A DNA stretch of 64,000 nucleotides, taken from contig JAZUFE010000042.1 of assembly GCA_045640525.1 (NCBI GenBank), positions 1 to 64,000 of the forward strand, read 5' to 3'. The translations under genes and the position numbers were made by a program. Shown piece by piece: positions 51,921-61,465 of this stretch. Below the pieces are notes generated by a model. It ran no database searches. It was not told the origin of the DNA and saw only the letters and a list, made by a program, of their open reading frames with translations. Position 1 is the stretch's first letter. Every line of letters starts with the position of its first letter. This DNA is from JAILLW01 sp045640525 (GTDB lineage: Bacteria > Bacillota > Clostridia > Lachnospirales > Lachnospiraceae).

Positions 51921-53246
51921 ATGGACATTTTTGAGTATATGCGGGAACAGAATAAAGATAAAGAGGCTCCGCTTGCTGCCAGAATGCGACCAACCAAGTT
52001 GGATGAGGTGGTGGGTCAGGAGCATATTATCGGTAAAGATAAGCTCCTTTATCGCGCCATAAAGGCTGACAAATTGAGTTCCATAATCTTTTACGGACCG
52101 CCGGGAACAGGCAAGACAACATTGGCTAAAGTAATTGCCAATACCACATCTGCCGAGTTCAAACAGATTAATGCAACAATAGCCGGTAAGAAAGATATGG
52201 AGGAAGTAGTTGAGGCGGCCAAAGATACATTGGGTATGTATGGCAAACGCACAATTCTGTTCATAGACGAGATTCACAGATTTAATAAAGGACAACAGGA
52301 CTATCTTCTGCCGTTTGTAGAAGACGGAACGATTATTCTTATCGGAGCTACGACCGAAAATCCTTATTTTGAGGTGAACGGAGCTCTGATATCCAGATCA
52401 GTCATTTTCGAACTGAAGCCGCTTTCACGGGAAAACATAGTGGATTTGATTAAACGTGCCGTGTATGACAAAGAGAAGGGCATGGGAGCATACGACGCGG
52501 TTATTGATGATGAGGCGATTGAGTTCTTGGCGGATATTGCCGGCGGAGATGCAAGATCTGCCCTTAATGCGGTTGAACTTGGAATAATATCCACGGACAG
52601 GTCCAAAGACGGGCAAATACATATAACGCTGGATGTCGCACAGGAGTGCATCCAAAAGCGTGCCGTAAGATATGATAAAAACGGTGATAATCATTATGAT
52701 ACCATTTCTGCATTTATCAAAAGCATGCGAGGTTCCGATCCCGATGCAGCCGTGTATTATCTTTCGCGTATGCTCTATGCGGGTGAATCTGTAACATTTG
52801 TTGCAAGAAGAATTATGGTTCATGCCGCAGAAGATGTCGGTTTGGCTGACCCGAATGCTTTGAATGTGGCAGTGTCTGCCGCATTGGCAGCAGAGAGAAT
52901 CGGAATGCCGGAAGCAAGGATTATACTTGCCGAAGCGGCAATGTATGTGGCAACGGCACCTAAGTCTAATTCGGTAGTTGCCGCGATAGACAAGGGAATG
53001 GAAGAAGTCGCTAACAGCGGAAATCTGCGAATACCTCCGCCGATATGTGATTCCCATTACAAAGGAGCGGCTAAACTCGGAAGAGGTTTGGATTACCTGT
53101 ATCCGCATGTCTATGAGAATAATTACGTGGAACAGCAGTATTTACCTGGTGAAATCAAGGACAAGCGCTTTTATACACCTTCTTGCAATGGCCATGAGAG
53201 AGAAATACGAGATTACTTTAAGAAAATTAAGAATGAAGAGTACTAG
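51921..53246 (+). CDS. rarA: Replication-associated recombination protein RarA (MgsA)
   Basis: 441 aa AAA+ clamp-loader-like ATPase. PLAARMRPTKLDEVVGQEH opens the protein, Walker A GPPGTGKTT, Walker B LFIDEIHRFNK and sensor motif GATTENPYF follow, and the C-terminal tetramerisation region has GMPEARIILAEAAMYVA. RarA acts at stalled replication forks with SSB and the replisome. The ribosome site is weak. The next gene starts 6 bp after its stop. Confidence 0.95.
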   Translation: MDIFEYMREQNKDKEAPLAARMRPTKLDEVVGQEHIIGKDKLLYRAIKADKLSSIIFYGPPGTGKTTLAKVIANTTSAEFKQINATIAGKKDMEEVVEAAKDTLGMYGKRTILFIDEIHRFNKGQQDYLLPFVEDGTIILIGATTENPYFEVNGALISRSVIFELKPLSRENIVDLIKRAVYDKEKGMGAYDAVIDDEAIEFLADIAGGDARSALNAVELGIISTDRSKDGQIHITLDVAQECIQKRAVRYDKNGDNHYDTISAFIKSMRGSDPDAAVYYLSRMLYAGESVTFVARRIMVHAAEDVGLADPNALNVAVSAALAAERIGMPEARIILAEAAMYVATAPKSNSVVAAIDKGMEEVANSGNLRIPPPICDSHYKGAAKLGRGLDYLYPHVYENNYVEQQYLPGEIKDKRFYTPSCNGHEREIRDYFKKIKNEEY

Positions 53247-53252
53247 AGTTTA

Positions 53253-55091
53253 ATGAATAAAGACAGTAAACCCATCAAAAGAAAAACGACAATGCCAAGT
53301 GTCGGCAAAAAGACAAAGATAACAATTGTTATATCGGCAGCGGCATTGATAATATTGGCGGTATGCTTGATATGCGGCGTGTTCGGATTAAATGCCGGAG
53401 ATTCTCAAAATCAGAATATTATCGGTGACATCAAGGAAGAGATACCTGACGGAATTCCTGCAAATGAGCATATGGGAAGCGGGGTTATAGAGCATATAGT
53501 AACCGCTCAAACTTCGGTTGAGGAGGCATATGCCAAAAGACCTGCGTCGGTTGAATTAACGGACGAAAACAGAGCGGATTTTGTGGATATTGCATCTTGT
53601 AAAGTGGATCCTGCTACAGACCAGGTGTTGCTTGATTTATCATCTGAAGGAATACCGCAGTCGGATGATAAGTTCTATTATTTGTACGCTATTAAATCAT
53701 ACGATGATGCACCGGAACTGGGTGAGGACTATATAGCCAAGGTATATAAAAACGATACAACGACAATGAAGTGTCCCCTGTTTGCCAATACGCAGGATTC
53801 AAGGTTATATCAAAAATTTGGAGTGGCAGTCAAAGAAAACGGTCGTTATACATTGGTGAGCGTTCCTCAATTTATTACTAATCCGGAAGACTTGGCGCGT
53901 CATACCAATGTTTATATGCAGGTTGATTCCAAGAAGGGAATTCTTATTGACTACAACAGAGTGTTTACGGGACAGCTTGAAGATTTGGGAGTGAAGCAGG
54001 CAGCTATCAATATACCTGTTTCAAGTATTGTCGGACCTACTACCAATCCTTTGTTCCCGTCGATTCATTATAATTATAACGGCAAAACATATACATTTAA
54101 CGGCGTAATAATCGCGGGATTTGATTCTACGGTATCGACGCTTACAGCCAAAGGTATCCAAACTACAGCAATCGTCCTTAACGATTATTCGAATGCGTAT
54201 ATAAGTCTGATTCACCCGGATGCAAGATCCAAGGGGGTGTGCCCTTACTATATGTTTAACGGCGCTACTGATGACGGAGTGGAGATTCTTGCTGCGGTAG
54301 GAAGCTTTTTGGCAGACAGATATTCGGGCAGTAAGCACGGATGCGTATCCAACTGGGTTATAGCCAATGAAATCAATGCGCGAAAAGAATGGAATTACTT
54401 AAAATATACCGATGTAGATACTTATTCAAAGGAATTTGCCAAAGGCTTCAGAGTAATTTATACCGCAATCAAGAGTACTTCAAGTACGGCCAGAGTATTC
54501 ATTTCCCTTGATCAGACGTGGGATAAGAATGCTGATAACAGCCCTGACTATGACGGAAAGGACGTACTTGACTGCTTCAATTCGTACATCAGCGATCATG
54601 GAAATATAGATTGGGCGCTTGCTTATCATCCGTATAATATTCCTCTGACGTCATGCAAATCATGGGAAGCAAGTGACAAGATAACCCATTCCGAGACAAC
54701 GTCCAATATTTCAATGCAGAATATCGATGTTTTGATTAATTACCTTAATAAAGATGAATTCCTGTCACCTACCGGCGATTGCAGGCATATTATGATAACC
54801 GAGCTTGGATATACGTCTACTGCGGGTGAACAGCTTCAGGCAGCTGCCCTTGCATATGCTTTCTATAAGATTAATAACTATGAAGACATTGACGGTCTTT
54901 TGCTGAACAGGCAAACAGATGACGCTACGGAGATAGCGCAGGGTCTGGCAACAGGAATTACTACGGCCGGAGGTTCGAAGAAGTTTTCATATGATGTTTA
55001 CAAATATATGGATACCGATGAATGGGAGAGTCATTTGGAATTCGCCAAATCAATTATCGGCATATCCGATTGGAAACAGATTATGAAGTAG
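53253..55091 (+). CDS. Membrane-anchored DUF5722 protein (glycosidase-like TIM barrel)
   Basis: 612 aa. Basic N-terminus, one membrane helix (about 23-46), a linker, a beta-rich region (about 95-225) and a C-terminal domain with a TIM-barrel glycoside-hydrolase look: SNWVIANEINARKEW has Asn-Glu in the acid/base position of clan GH-A, and IMITELGYTS has a Glu placed like the nucleophile. This fits DUF5722, a family related to GH5-type enzymes. It would face outward and may act on cell-wall or environmental polysaccharide. ATG 53253 lies 6 bp after rarA; no strong ribosome site. Confidence 0.75.
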   Translation: MNKDSKPIKRKTTMPSVGKKTKITIVISAAALIILAVCLICGVFGLNAGDSQNQNIIGDIKEEIPDGIPANEHMGSGVIEHIVTAQTSVEEAYAKRPASVELTDENRADFVDIASCKVDPATDQVLLDLSSEGIPQSDDKFYYLYAIKSYDDAPELGEDYIAKVYKNDTTTMKCPLFANTQDSRLYQKFGVAVKENGRYTLVSVPQFITNPEDLARHTNVYMQVDSKKGILIDYNRVFTGQLEDLGVKQAAINIPVSSIVGPTTNPLFPSIHYNYNGKTYTFNGVIIAGFDSTVSTLTAKGIQTTAIVLNDYSNAYISLIHPDARSKGVCPYYMFNGATDDGVEILAAVGSFLADRYSGSKHGCVSNWVIANEINARKEWNYLKYTDVDTYSKEFAKGFRVIYTAIKSTSSTARVFISLDQTWDKNADNSPDYDGKDVLDCFNSYISDHGNIDWALAYHPYNIPLTSCKSWEASDKITHSETTSNISMQNIDVLINYLNKDEFLSPTGDCRHIMITELGYTSTAGEQLQAAALAYAFYKINNYEDIDGLLLNRQTDDATEIAQGLATGITTAGGSKKFSYDVYKYMDTDEWESHLEFAKSIIGISDWKQIMK

Positions 55092-55129
55092 CATTGTGAT
55101 TTCGAAACTGCAGTTTGAGGATGTTACAG

Positions 55130-55642
55130 ATGAAAGATAAACTTGCATTATACAAATTAATAGTGCTGTATATGCTTAATCAAGTGGATTTTCCGTTAAC
55201 CAAGGCCCAAATAGGTGATTTTATCCTTGAAAAGGAATATACCAACTTTATGACTTTGCAAACCGTTATCGGCGAATTGATAGATGCCAAATTCGTTACG
55301 GCACAGTCGTTTAGGAACAGAACTCACCTCAAACTCACCAAAGACGGTCAACAGACCATACAGTTTTTTGAAAACGATATTAATCTTGCAATTAAAGAAG
55401 AGATTAATAATTATTTTAAAGAAAATTCAATAGAATTGAGAAATGAGGTTTCAATTACCGCAGATTACTATAAGGCAACTTCCGGTGAATGGGAAGCCCA
55501 CCTTGTGGCCAAGGACAAAGATATCAACCTGATTGATATGACAATATCCGTTCCCATTGAGGAAACTGCTATAGAAATTTGTGACAATTGGAACAAAAAG
55601 AATCAGGAAATATATCAATATATAGTAAAGCAATTATTTTGA
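55130..55642 (+). CDS. DUF4364 family protein
   Basis: 170 aa from ATG 55130 (TGAGG 9 nt upstream; the ATG at 55121 sits in the ribosome site). The first about 90 residues form a winged-helix: YMLNQVDFPLTKAQIGDFIL, IGELIDAKFV and LTKDGQQTIQFFE resemble PadR/MarR-type DNA-binding domains. The C-terminal half is alpha/beta with no known motif. DUF4364 is widespread in Clostridia and is probably a transcription factor; its target is unknown. It follows the DUF5722 gene by 38 bp. Confidence 0.82.
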   Translation: MKDKLALYKLIVLYMLNQVDFPLTKAQIGDFILEKEYTNFMTLQTVIGELIDAKFVTAQSFRNRTHLKLTKDGQQTIQFFENDINLAIKEEINNYFKENSIELRNEVSITADYYKATSGEWEAHLVAKDKDINLIDMTISVPIEETAIEICDNWNKKNQEIYQYIVKQLF

Positions 55643-55695
55643 CATATATTTGATCTGCAAATCCTGCAAATTCCTAGAACCGGCAAAACTTCTGC

Positions 55696-56769
55696 TTATC
55701 TGCTTTTTCTATTTATAAAGTGATTAACAGCTCTCAAAATCTGCTTGACTATTACAGTCAATACCGCAATTACCAAGAACTCTTCGACGAACAGCACCAG
55801 TATATCTTTGTTATTAAAGGGCACACCGATGTGCTGAAGAGTCATATAATCAATTACCACATGATGCAGCAAAAAGAACTCATATGTAAAGCCGCACAAG
55901 AAGGAAATAAATTTCATAACACGTGGTAGCTTTTGGAATACACCCTCCAAACCGATGAAGAAAAGGAAGAATGCAAGGTTCTGGCACAGTATTATTAAGT
56001 CATAGCTGATATAGTTCTGAAGCGGTATTGGGAAGAAGAGCCAAAACACAATGACCGGAACAGTCAATACCAAACATATCTTCCTTGGTAACTTATCAAT
56101 TACGGTAATAATGAACATACCGAGGAAGAACTCATAAACCTTGCATAGGAAGTTAACGAATCCCGGAACCTGTGTTGCAAACGGGAAGTATTGATAAACA
56201 CACAATATTATTATGTAATATACAGTTGCGCCGCCAAGTGCAATCCACTTGTTCTTTCGAATGATATAGCGCAGGAACGGGAAGATGATATACATCATTA
56301 CCAAAGCACCTAAAAACCATTCGCCGATTCCGAGTGAAAAGGTGGGTATTCCGAAACTGGATACATATGCGTCCATGCCGAGTAATGTAAACACAATGGT
56401 CAAAGGATTGGCATTGTTGTTATATACGGCATCGAAGCCTTGGTGCGTCAAAGCCATAAAGCTGAAAAGATAGATAAGGTACACCAAATAGAACGGAATA
56501 ATGACCCGTGTAAAACGCTTAAAATAATAGCTTTTGAGATTAAGATGCTCCACCTTTGAAGAAGAGAGCATTAATCCGGCACCGCTAATCATGAAAAACA
56601 GGCCTACTCCGACTGTGGCAATATGTGTATTTGGCGTCTGAAACAAAAATTCAATGCTCTCAAGCTGCCTTATACCGCATAGATATAAGGACATGAGCAT
56701 ATGGTAATATACGATTCCAAGCATTGACACCAGACGTACAACGTCTATGAAACAGTACTTTTTTTTCAT
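55696..56769 (-). CDS. Acyltransferase family 3 (OafA/WecH-like) membrane protein
   Basis: 357 aa with ten predicted helices. FIDVVRLVSMLGIVYYH carries the conserved His of the family and MISGAGLMLS plus YYFKRFTRVIIPFYLVY match its second and third motifs. Such enzymes O-acetylate sugars of cell-wall or surface polymers. Last gene of the leftward operon starting with argG; it begins 11 bp after the malic enzyme stop. No extracellular SGNH domain is attached. Confidence 0.9.
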   Translation of the reverse strand: MKKKYCFIDVVRLVSMLGIVYYHMLMSLYLCGIRQLESIEFLFQTPNTHIATVGVGLFFMISGAGLMLSSSKVEHLNLKSYYFKRFTRVIIPFYLVYLIYLFSFMALTHQGFDAVYNNNANPLTIVFTLLGMDAYVSSFGIPTFSLGIGEWFLGALVMMYIIFPFLRYIIRKNKWIALGGATVYYIIILCVYQYFPFATQVPGFVNFLCKVYEFFLGMFIITVIDKLPRKICLVLTVPVIVFWLFFPIPLQNYISYDLIILCQNLAFFLFFIGLEGVFQKLPRVMKFISFLCGFTYEFFLLHHVVIDYMTLQHIGVPFNNKDILVLFVEEFLVIAVLTVIVKQILRAVNHFINRKSR

Positions 56770-56780
56770 AAAACCTCTGA

Positions 56781-57932
56781 TTACTTAATATGTGCCTTTA
56801 CGGCTTCGGAAACTTTGATAGCAACCTCGGGATTGAAAGCTTCCGGCATAATATTATCTTCACAAAGCTCCTCGTCGGGAACTAGGGCAGCAATTGCCAA
56901 AGCTGCGGCCATTTTCATCTCTTCGGTGATTTGAGGAGCACGTCCCTCCAAAGCCCCCTTAAAGATTCCGGGGAAAGCTACAACATTGTTAATCTGATTC
57001 GGGAAGTCGGAACGGCCTGTACCGACAATTCTTGCTCCTGCCCGTTTAGCCAGATCAGGCATTATTTCGGGAGTAGGATTGGCCATTGCGAAGATGATGG
57101 GATCGACGTTCATCGATTTAACCATTTCTTCGGTTACTATACCCGGAGCACTTACTCCGATAAAGATATCAGCATTTACCAGGGCGTCGGCCATGGAACC
57201 GGATATGTTTTCAGGATTGGTGACTTCGACCATTTTTTGCTGCATCCAGTTAAGATTCGGTGCATCCTTTGAAATGATACCCTTGGAATTGCAGAGGATT
57301 ATATTTTTGAACCCATAGTTCAACAGAAGCTTACAAATGGCTATGCCTGCAGCGCCTGCACCGGAAATCACCACTTTGCATGCGGCTTTGTCCTTTTTGA
57401 TTATTTTAAGTGAATTAATAAGTCCTGCAAGAACCACGATGGCGGTTCCGTGTTGGTCGTCATGGAAAACAGGTATATCCAATGTCGCTTTCAACCGTTC
57501 TTCGATTTCAAAACATCTCGGTGCCGAAATGTCTTCAAGATTAATTCCTCCGAATGTGGGAGCAAGATAAGTAACGGCTTTAATAATCTCTTCCGTATCT
57601 TGAGTATCGAGGCAAATCGGAACAGCGTTGACACCGCCGAATTCTTTGAATAAAACGGCCTTACCTTCCATAACCGGCATGGCTGCATGGGGGCCTATAT
57701 TTCCCAATCCCAAAACGGCAGATCCATCGGAAACAACCGCTATGGTGTTTGATTTCATTGTATATTTATATGCTGCTTCCTTATCTTCGGCTATGACCTT
57801 GCAAGGCTCGGCGACTCCGGGAGTATAAGCCAGGGCCAGGTCTTCACGGGTTTTAACCGGAGCTTTGGATTCGGTAGTGATTTTTCCGTTCCATTGTTCA
57901 TGCAGAAGAAGCGCTTTTTCATTGGTTGTCAT
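56781..57932 (-). CDS. NAD(P)-dependent malic enzyme
   Basis: 383 aa from the ATG at 57932 (AGAGG 9 nt upstream), the short bacterial form. It converts malate to pyruvate and CO2 with NAD(P)+. The Tyr in LAYTPGVAEPC, the Lys in GKAVLFKEFGG, the metal site FHDDQHGTA and the Rossmann motif GAGAAG are all present. It overlaps the LytTR regulator gene by 14 bp, so both are translated from one message. Confidence 0.93.
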   Translation of the reverse strand: MTTNEKALLLHEQWNGKITTESKAPVKTREDLALAYTPGVAEPCKVIAEDKEAAYKYTMKSNTIAVVSDGSAVLGLGNIGPHAAMPVMEGKAVLFKEFGGVNAVPICLDTQDTEEIIKAVTYLAPTFGGINLEDISAPRCFEIEERLKATLDIPVFHDDQHGTAIVVLAGLINSLKIIKKDKAACKVVISGAGAAGIAICKLLLNYGFKNIILCNSKGIISKDAPNLNWMQQKMVEVTNPENISGSMADALVNADIFIGVSAPGIVTEEMVKSMNVDPIIFAMANPTPEIMPDLAKRAGARIVGTGRSDFPNQINNVVAFPGIFKGALEGRAPQITEEMKMAAALAIAALVPDEELCEDNIMPEAFNPEVAIKVSEAVKAHIK

Positions 57933-58665
57933 TATTGTTCCTCTTTTCTTTTTCAATATTTATCATTGTGTTTTTCAGATTCCCAAACCCGCTGAAAGAA
58001 ATGCGGGAGGCGAATCCACAGTTGAGTTTTATTCTAAACGGTGACATTTTAATAACATATGTACCGTTAACAATCAGCTTAGGGGAAACTAAAGCAAAAT
58101 GCTCGAAATCATATAGATTTCGATAAAAGTTCAGTACACTATCCAGCACGGGGACATGATTGCCGTCACTCAGGTATACTTCCACATATCTTCCGTTTGC
58201 CTTTATGTATTCAATATCGTCCTCGTAAACATAGTAAGTGTTTGTCTGATGACGAATTTCAATAGTTCTTTTGCGTAAAGATTTAATTTTTTGGGCTTCG
58301 TCCAAAATGTCCGAAAGCTCTGCCTTAAGTATCGGCTTATTCAAAAACAGTATGTTTTTGGGACAATTTTCGATTTCGGATGCTTTGTCACGGTAGATAT
58401 TACCTTCCGAACACAGAATTATCGGAGCAGTTACGCCGCCATCGCACATTGAAACGGCATATTTCAAAGAATCGACATCCTCTGATTGAATATCAATGAA
58501 GAGAATGTCGTAACTCATTCGTTTGGGAAACAATTTTTCTGACTGACCATACGAGTCAATATAGAAAACGCCATCATCAGCTTTACGTTTATCGGATTCA
58601 CGTCCCAATAACCGTTCCAACTGCTTTCTGTCCGCTATATTGTCAAAACATACTGCTATATGCAT
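57919..58665 (-). CDS. LytTR-type response regulator
   Basis: 248 aa. An N-terminal receiver domain keeps Asp in FIDIQSE and Lys in FLNKPIL, but the acidic pair is reduced (CFDN), so phosphorylation may be weak. The C-terminal about 105 residues are a LytTR DNA-binding domain: YYVYEDDIEYIKANGRYVEV, then HFALVSPKLIVN and a Lys/Asn-rich tail. No histidine kinase is adjacent. It lies between DUF1294 and malic enzyme in the argG operon. Confidence 0.88.
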   Translation of the reverse strand: MHIAVCFDNIADRKQLERLLGRESDKRKADDGVFYIDSYGQSEKLFPKRMSYDILFIDIQSEDVDSLKYAVSMCDGGVTAPIILCSEGNIYRDKASEIENCPKNILFLNKPILKAELSDILDEAQKIKSLRKRTIEIRHQTNTYYVYEDDIEYIKANGRYVEVYLSDGNHVPVLDSVLNFYRNLYDFEHFALVSPKLIVNGTYVIKMSPFRIKLNCGFASRISFSGFGNLKNTMINIEKEKRNNNDNQ

Positions 58666-58701
58666 AGAAATACCCCAATATCAGTCTTGATTCCCCACAT
58701 A

Positions 58702-59004
58702 TTAGATAGTGCTTATAGTAAGAGGCCCGAAATATAAGAAGAGTACAAGTATTATCTGTAATCCGAGAATTATCGGCATGCCGACAGTAAATGAATGATG
58801 CCTTGTCTTATGCCTGAAAACATACATTCCGATAATGCTTCCTATAGATCCGCCCATTATAGCAACAAGAAAAAGGGTTGCTTCCGGAATCCGGAAGGCC
58901 CTTTTCTTAGCTTTATGTTTGTCGACTCCCATAATAAGGAATCCTATTAAATTCATAACTCCGACATAAAGAAGGAGAAATGTCGTAACCGATAAAAAAT
59001 TCAT
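58702..59004 (-). CDS. DUF1294 family membrane protein
   Basis: 100 aa with three helices. The segment MGVDKHKAKKRAFRIPE, then GGSIGSIIGMYVFRHKTRH, is the hallmark of DUF1294; function unknown. It starts 1 bp after argG, so it is translationally linked to arginine synthesis by position only. Confidence 0.92.
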   Translation of the reverse strand: MNFLSVTTFLLLYVGVMNLIGFLIMGVDKHKAKKRAFRIPEATLFLVAIMGGSIGSIIGMYVFRHKTRHHSFTVGMPIILGLQIILVLFLYFGPLTISTI

Positions 59005-59005
59005 A

Positions 59006-60229
59006 TTAGATAAGCTTTTCGCCGTTCTCCATCTTCTTCATAGCTCTAACCTTGGTTGAAAGACCAAAGAGGTTGATAAATCCTTCAGCATCGTGATGGT
59101 CGTACAAATCACCGGTTGTGAATGAAGCGATGCTTGCATTATACAATGAATAAGGTGATGTTGTGCCGGCTTTGATGATATTTCCCTTGTAAAGTTTGAA
59201 CTTAACTTCACCGGTAACATACTGCTGTGTGGATTCGATGAATGCCTGAACAGCCTCTCTTAAAGGTGTGAACCACTTTCCTTCATATACGATTTGAGCA
59301 AAGAGGTTACCCATATCAAGTTTGGTCTTGGTTGTTTCACGGTCAAGGATTAACTCTTCAAGCTGCTGATGTGCTTCATAAAGAATTGTTCCTCCGGGTG
59401 TTTCATATACGCCACGGCTCTTCATACCTACAACACGGTTCTCTACGATGTCAACGATACCGATTCCGTGCTTTCCGCCCAATTCGTTAAGTGTACGAAT
59501 TATATCCGAAACTTTCATCTTCTTGCCGTTAACGGAAGTAGGAACACCTTTTTCAAAAGTCATTGTAACGTATTCACCTTCATCAGGTGCTTTCTCGGGA
59601 GTAACTCCAAGAACAAGAAGGTGATCATAGTTAGGCTCGTTGCCGGGTTCTTCCAATTCAAGACCTTCGTGTGAAATGTGCCATAAGTTACGGTCACGAG
59701 AGTAGCTTGAATCAGCAGAGAACGGAAGATCGATTCCGTGCTGCTTGCAGTATTCGATTTCGGATTCACGAGAATCCAAAGTCCATTTATCATTTCTCCA
59801 AGCTGCGATGATTTTAAGATCGGGAGCAAAAGCCTTGATTCCCAATTCGAATCTGATTTGGTCGTTTCCCTTACCGGTTGCACCGTGGCAGATAGCTGAA
59901 GCACCTTCCTTACGTGCAATTTCAACAAGCTTCTTGGCAATAAGAGGTCTTGCCATTGATGTACCGAGCAAATATTTATTCTCGTATACAGCGTGAGCCT
60001 GAACACAGGGAACAACGTAGTCGTCACAGAATTCATCCGTTACATCCAAAATGTAAAGCTTTTCGGCACCGCAATATTTAGCTCTTTCTTCCAAACCGTC
60101 AAGTTCTTCTGCCTGGCCACAGTCGATACATACACAGATTACTTCGTAATCGAAGTTCTCTTTTAACCAGGGAATAATTGCTGTTGTGTCAAGTCCGCCG
60201 GAATAGGCTAAAATAACTTTCTCTTTCAT
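59006..60229 (-). CDS. argG: Argininosuccinate synthase
   Basis: 407 aa from the ATG at 60229 (AAAGGAG 8 nt upstream; an ATG six codons earlier sits before this site). It joins citrulline and aspartate with ATP to argininosuccinate. The P-loop of the PP-motif family AYSGGLDT, the ATP/citrulline site GATGKGNDQIRFE and SRDRNLWHISHEG are intact. It leads a leftward operon of five genes. ArgR-type boxes lie in the 271-bp spacer shared with argC. Confidence 0.97.
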   Translation of the reverse strand: MKEKVILAYSGGLDTTAIIPWLKENFDYEVICVCIDCGQAEELDGLEERAKYCGAEKLYILDVTDEFCDDYVVPCVQAHAVYENKYLLGTSMARPLIAKKLVEIARKEGASAICHGATGKGNDQIRFELGIKAFAPDLKIIAAWRNDKWTLDSRESEIEYCKQHGIDLPFSADSSYSRDRNLWHISHEGLELEEPGNEPNYDHLLVLGVTPEKAPDEGEYVTMTFEKGVPTSVNGKKMKVSDIIRTLNELGGKHGIGIVDIVENRVVGMKSRGVYETPGGTILYEAHQQLEELILDRETTKTKLDMGNLFAQIVYEGKWFTPLREAVQAFIESTQQYVTGEVKFKLYKGNIIKAGTTSPYSLYNASIASFTTGDLYDHHDAEGFINLFGLSTKVRAMKKMENGEKLI

Positions 60230-60320
60230 TTCTATCTCCTTTATCATTTCAAATAATTTCTATATTTATGCTGCATGAGTTATCTTACAACAAAAATAGG
60301 AACAATGCAATACCCAGTTT

Positions 60321-60409
60321 TGTATAAAAATAAATAAAAATACCCTTCGATTGCATAAAAATGAAAAATACTTGATTTTTATGCAATATAGATGTATAGT
60401 TATGCAAAA
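60321..60409. promoter_or_regulatory. ARG-box cluster between argG and argC
   Basis: Several copies of the ArgR/AhrC half-palindrome occur: TTGCATAAAAATG (60351), TTTTTATGCAA (60376-60386) and TATAGTTATGCAAAA (60395-60409), plus a weaker TGTATAAAAATAAAT at 60321. Their spacing suits hexameric ArgR binding. They lie between two divergent arginine operons and should repress both when arginine is high. Confidence 0.75.
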
Positions 60410-60500
60410 CCAATTCAAATAATGTTTATACTATACCGTCATTGAGTTTTAATATTGAAAATAGTAAAATATAACGGATAGTGATATAGCGAGGAAATGT

Positions 60501-61448
60501 ATGAAAACAAAGATATTTATTGATGGTTCGGAAGGAACTACAGGGTTAAGAATATTCGAAAGGTTTGAAGGCAGAGATGATATCGAGCTTATGAAGATAG
60601 ATCCCGAACTTCGTAAGGAACCTTCGGAGAGAAAGAAAATGATTAATGATTCTGACATTACGTTCTTATGTCTGCCCGATGCAGCGTCAAGAGAATCGGT
60701 TTCTTTAATAGAAAATCCGGATGTCAGAATATTGGATACATCAACGGCCCACAGAACGGACCCGGATTGGACATACGGTTTTCCGGAACTTAATAAAGGC
60801 CAGCGTGAAGCTATCAGACAATCCAAGAGAATTGCGGTTCCGGGATGTTATGCAACCGGATTCATTTCAATTGCACATCCTTTGGTAGCGACGGGAATGA
60901 TATCCAAGGATTACCCGGTTTCGTCATTCGCGTTATCCGGATATTCCGGAGCAGGTAAGAAGGCAATTGCCGTGTATGAAAGCGATGAAAAGCCTGTTGA
61001 CTTCAACTCGCCAAGAGAATATGCGCTTTCACAGCAGCATAAACACTTAAAAGAAATGCAGGCTGTTTCCGGACTTGAAAAGACACCTATCTTTTGCCCG
61101 GTAGTTGATGATTACTATTCGGGAATGTTCGTATCGCTTCCTTTTTATACAGATATGATGAACGGTAAGCCGTCCCCCGAAAAGGTACATGAAATGTTCG
61201 CCAAGTACTATGAGGGTGAAAAATTTATTCATGTAATGCCGTTTGGAGCGGAGGCTGAAAGCAACGGATTTATTGCAGCCAATGTAAGATCGGGCTGGGA
61301 CGGACTTGAGTTGTTCGTAACGGGAAATGAGGACAGAGTTGTAGTTACAACACGATTTGATAATTTGGGAAAAGGTGCTTCGGGAGCTGCCGTACAGTGT
61401 ATGAACATTTTGCTTGGCTGCGATGAAGCCAAAGGACTTAATTTATAG
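60501..61448 (+). CDS. argC: N-acetyl-gamma-glutamyl-phosphate reductase, short type
   Basis: 315 aa, the shorter (type 2) AGPR. It reduces N-acetylglutamyl-5-phosphate to the semialdehyde with NADPH. The N-terminal GSEGTTGLRIFERF forms the NADP loop and VPGCYATGF holds the catalytic Cys. GCGAGG lies 7-12 nt before ATG. First gene of argC-argJ-argB-argD. Confidence 0.95.
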   Translation: MKTKIFIDGSEGTTGLRIFERFEGRDDIELMKIDPELRKEPSERKKMINDSDITFLCLPDAASRESVSLIENPDVRILDTSTAHRTDPDWTYGFPELNKGQREAIRQSKRIAVPGCYATGFISIAHPLVATGMISKDYPVSSFALSGYSGAGKKAIAVYESDEKPVDFNSPREYALSQQHKHLKEMQAVSGLEKTPIFCPVVDDYYSGMFVSLPFYTDMMNGKPSPEKVHEMFAKYYEGEKFIHVMPFGAEAESNGFIAANVRSGWDGLELFVTGNEDRVVVTTRFDNLGKGASGAAVQCMNILLGCDEAKGLNL

Positions 61449-61465
61449 ACAGGATGGAGAAGAAA

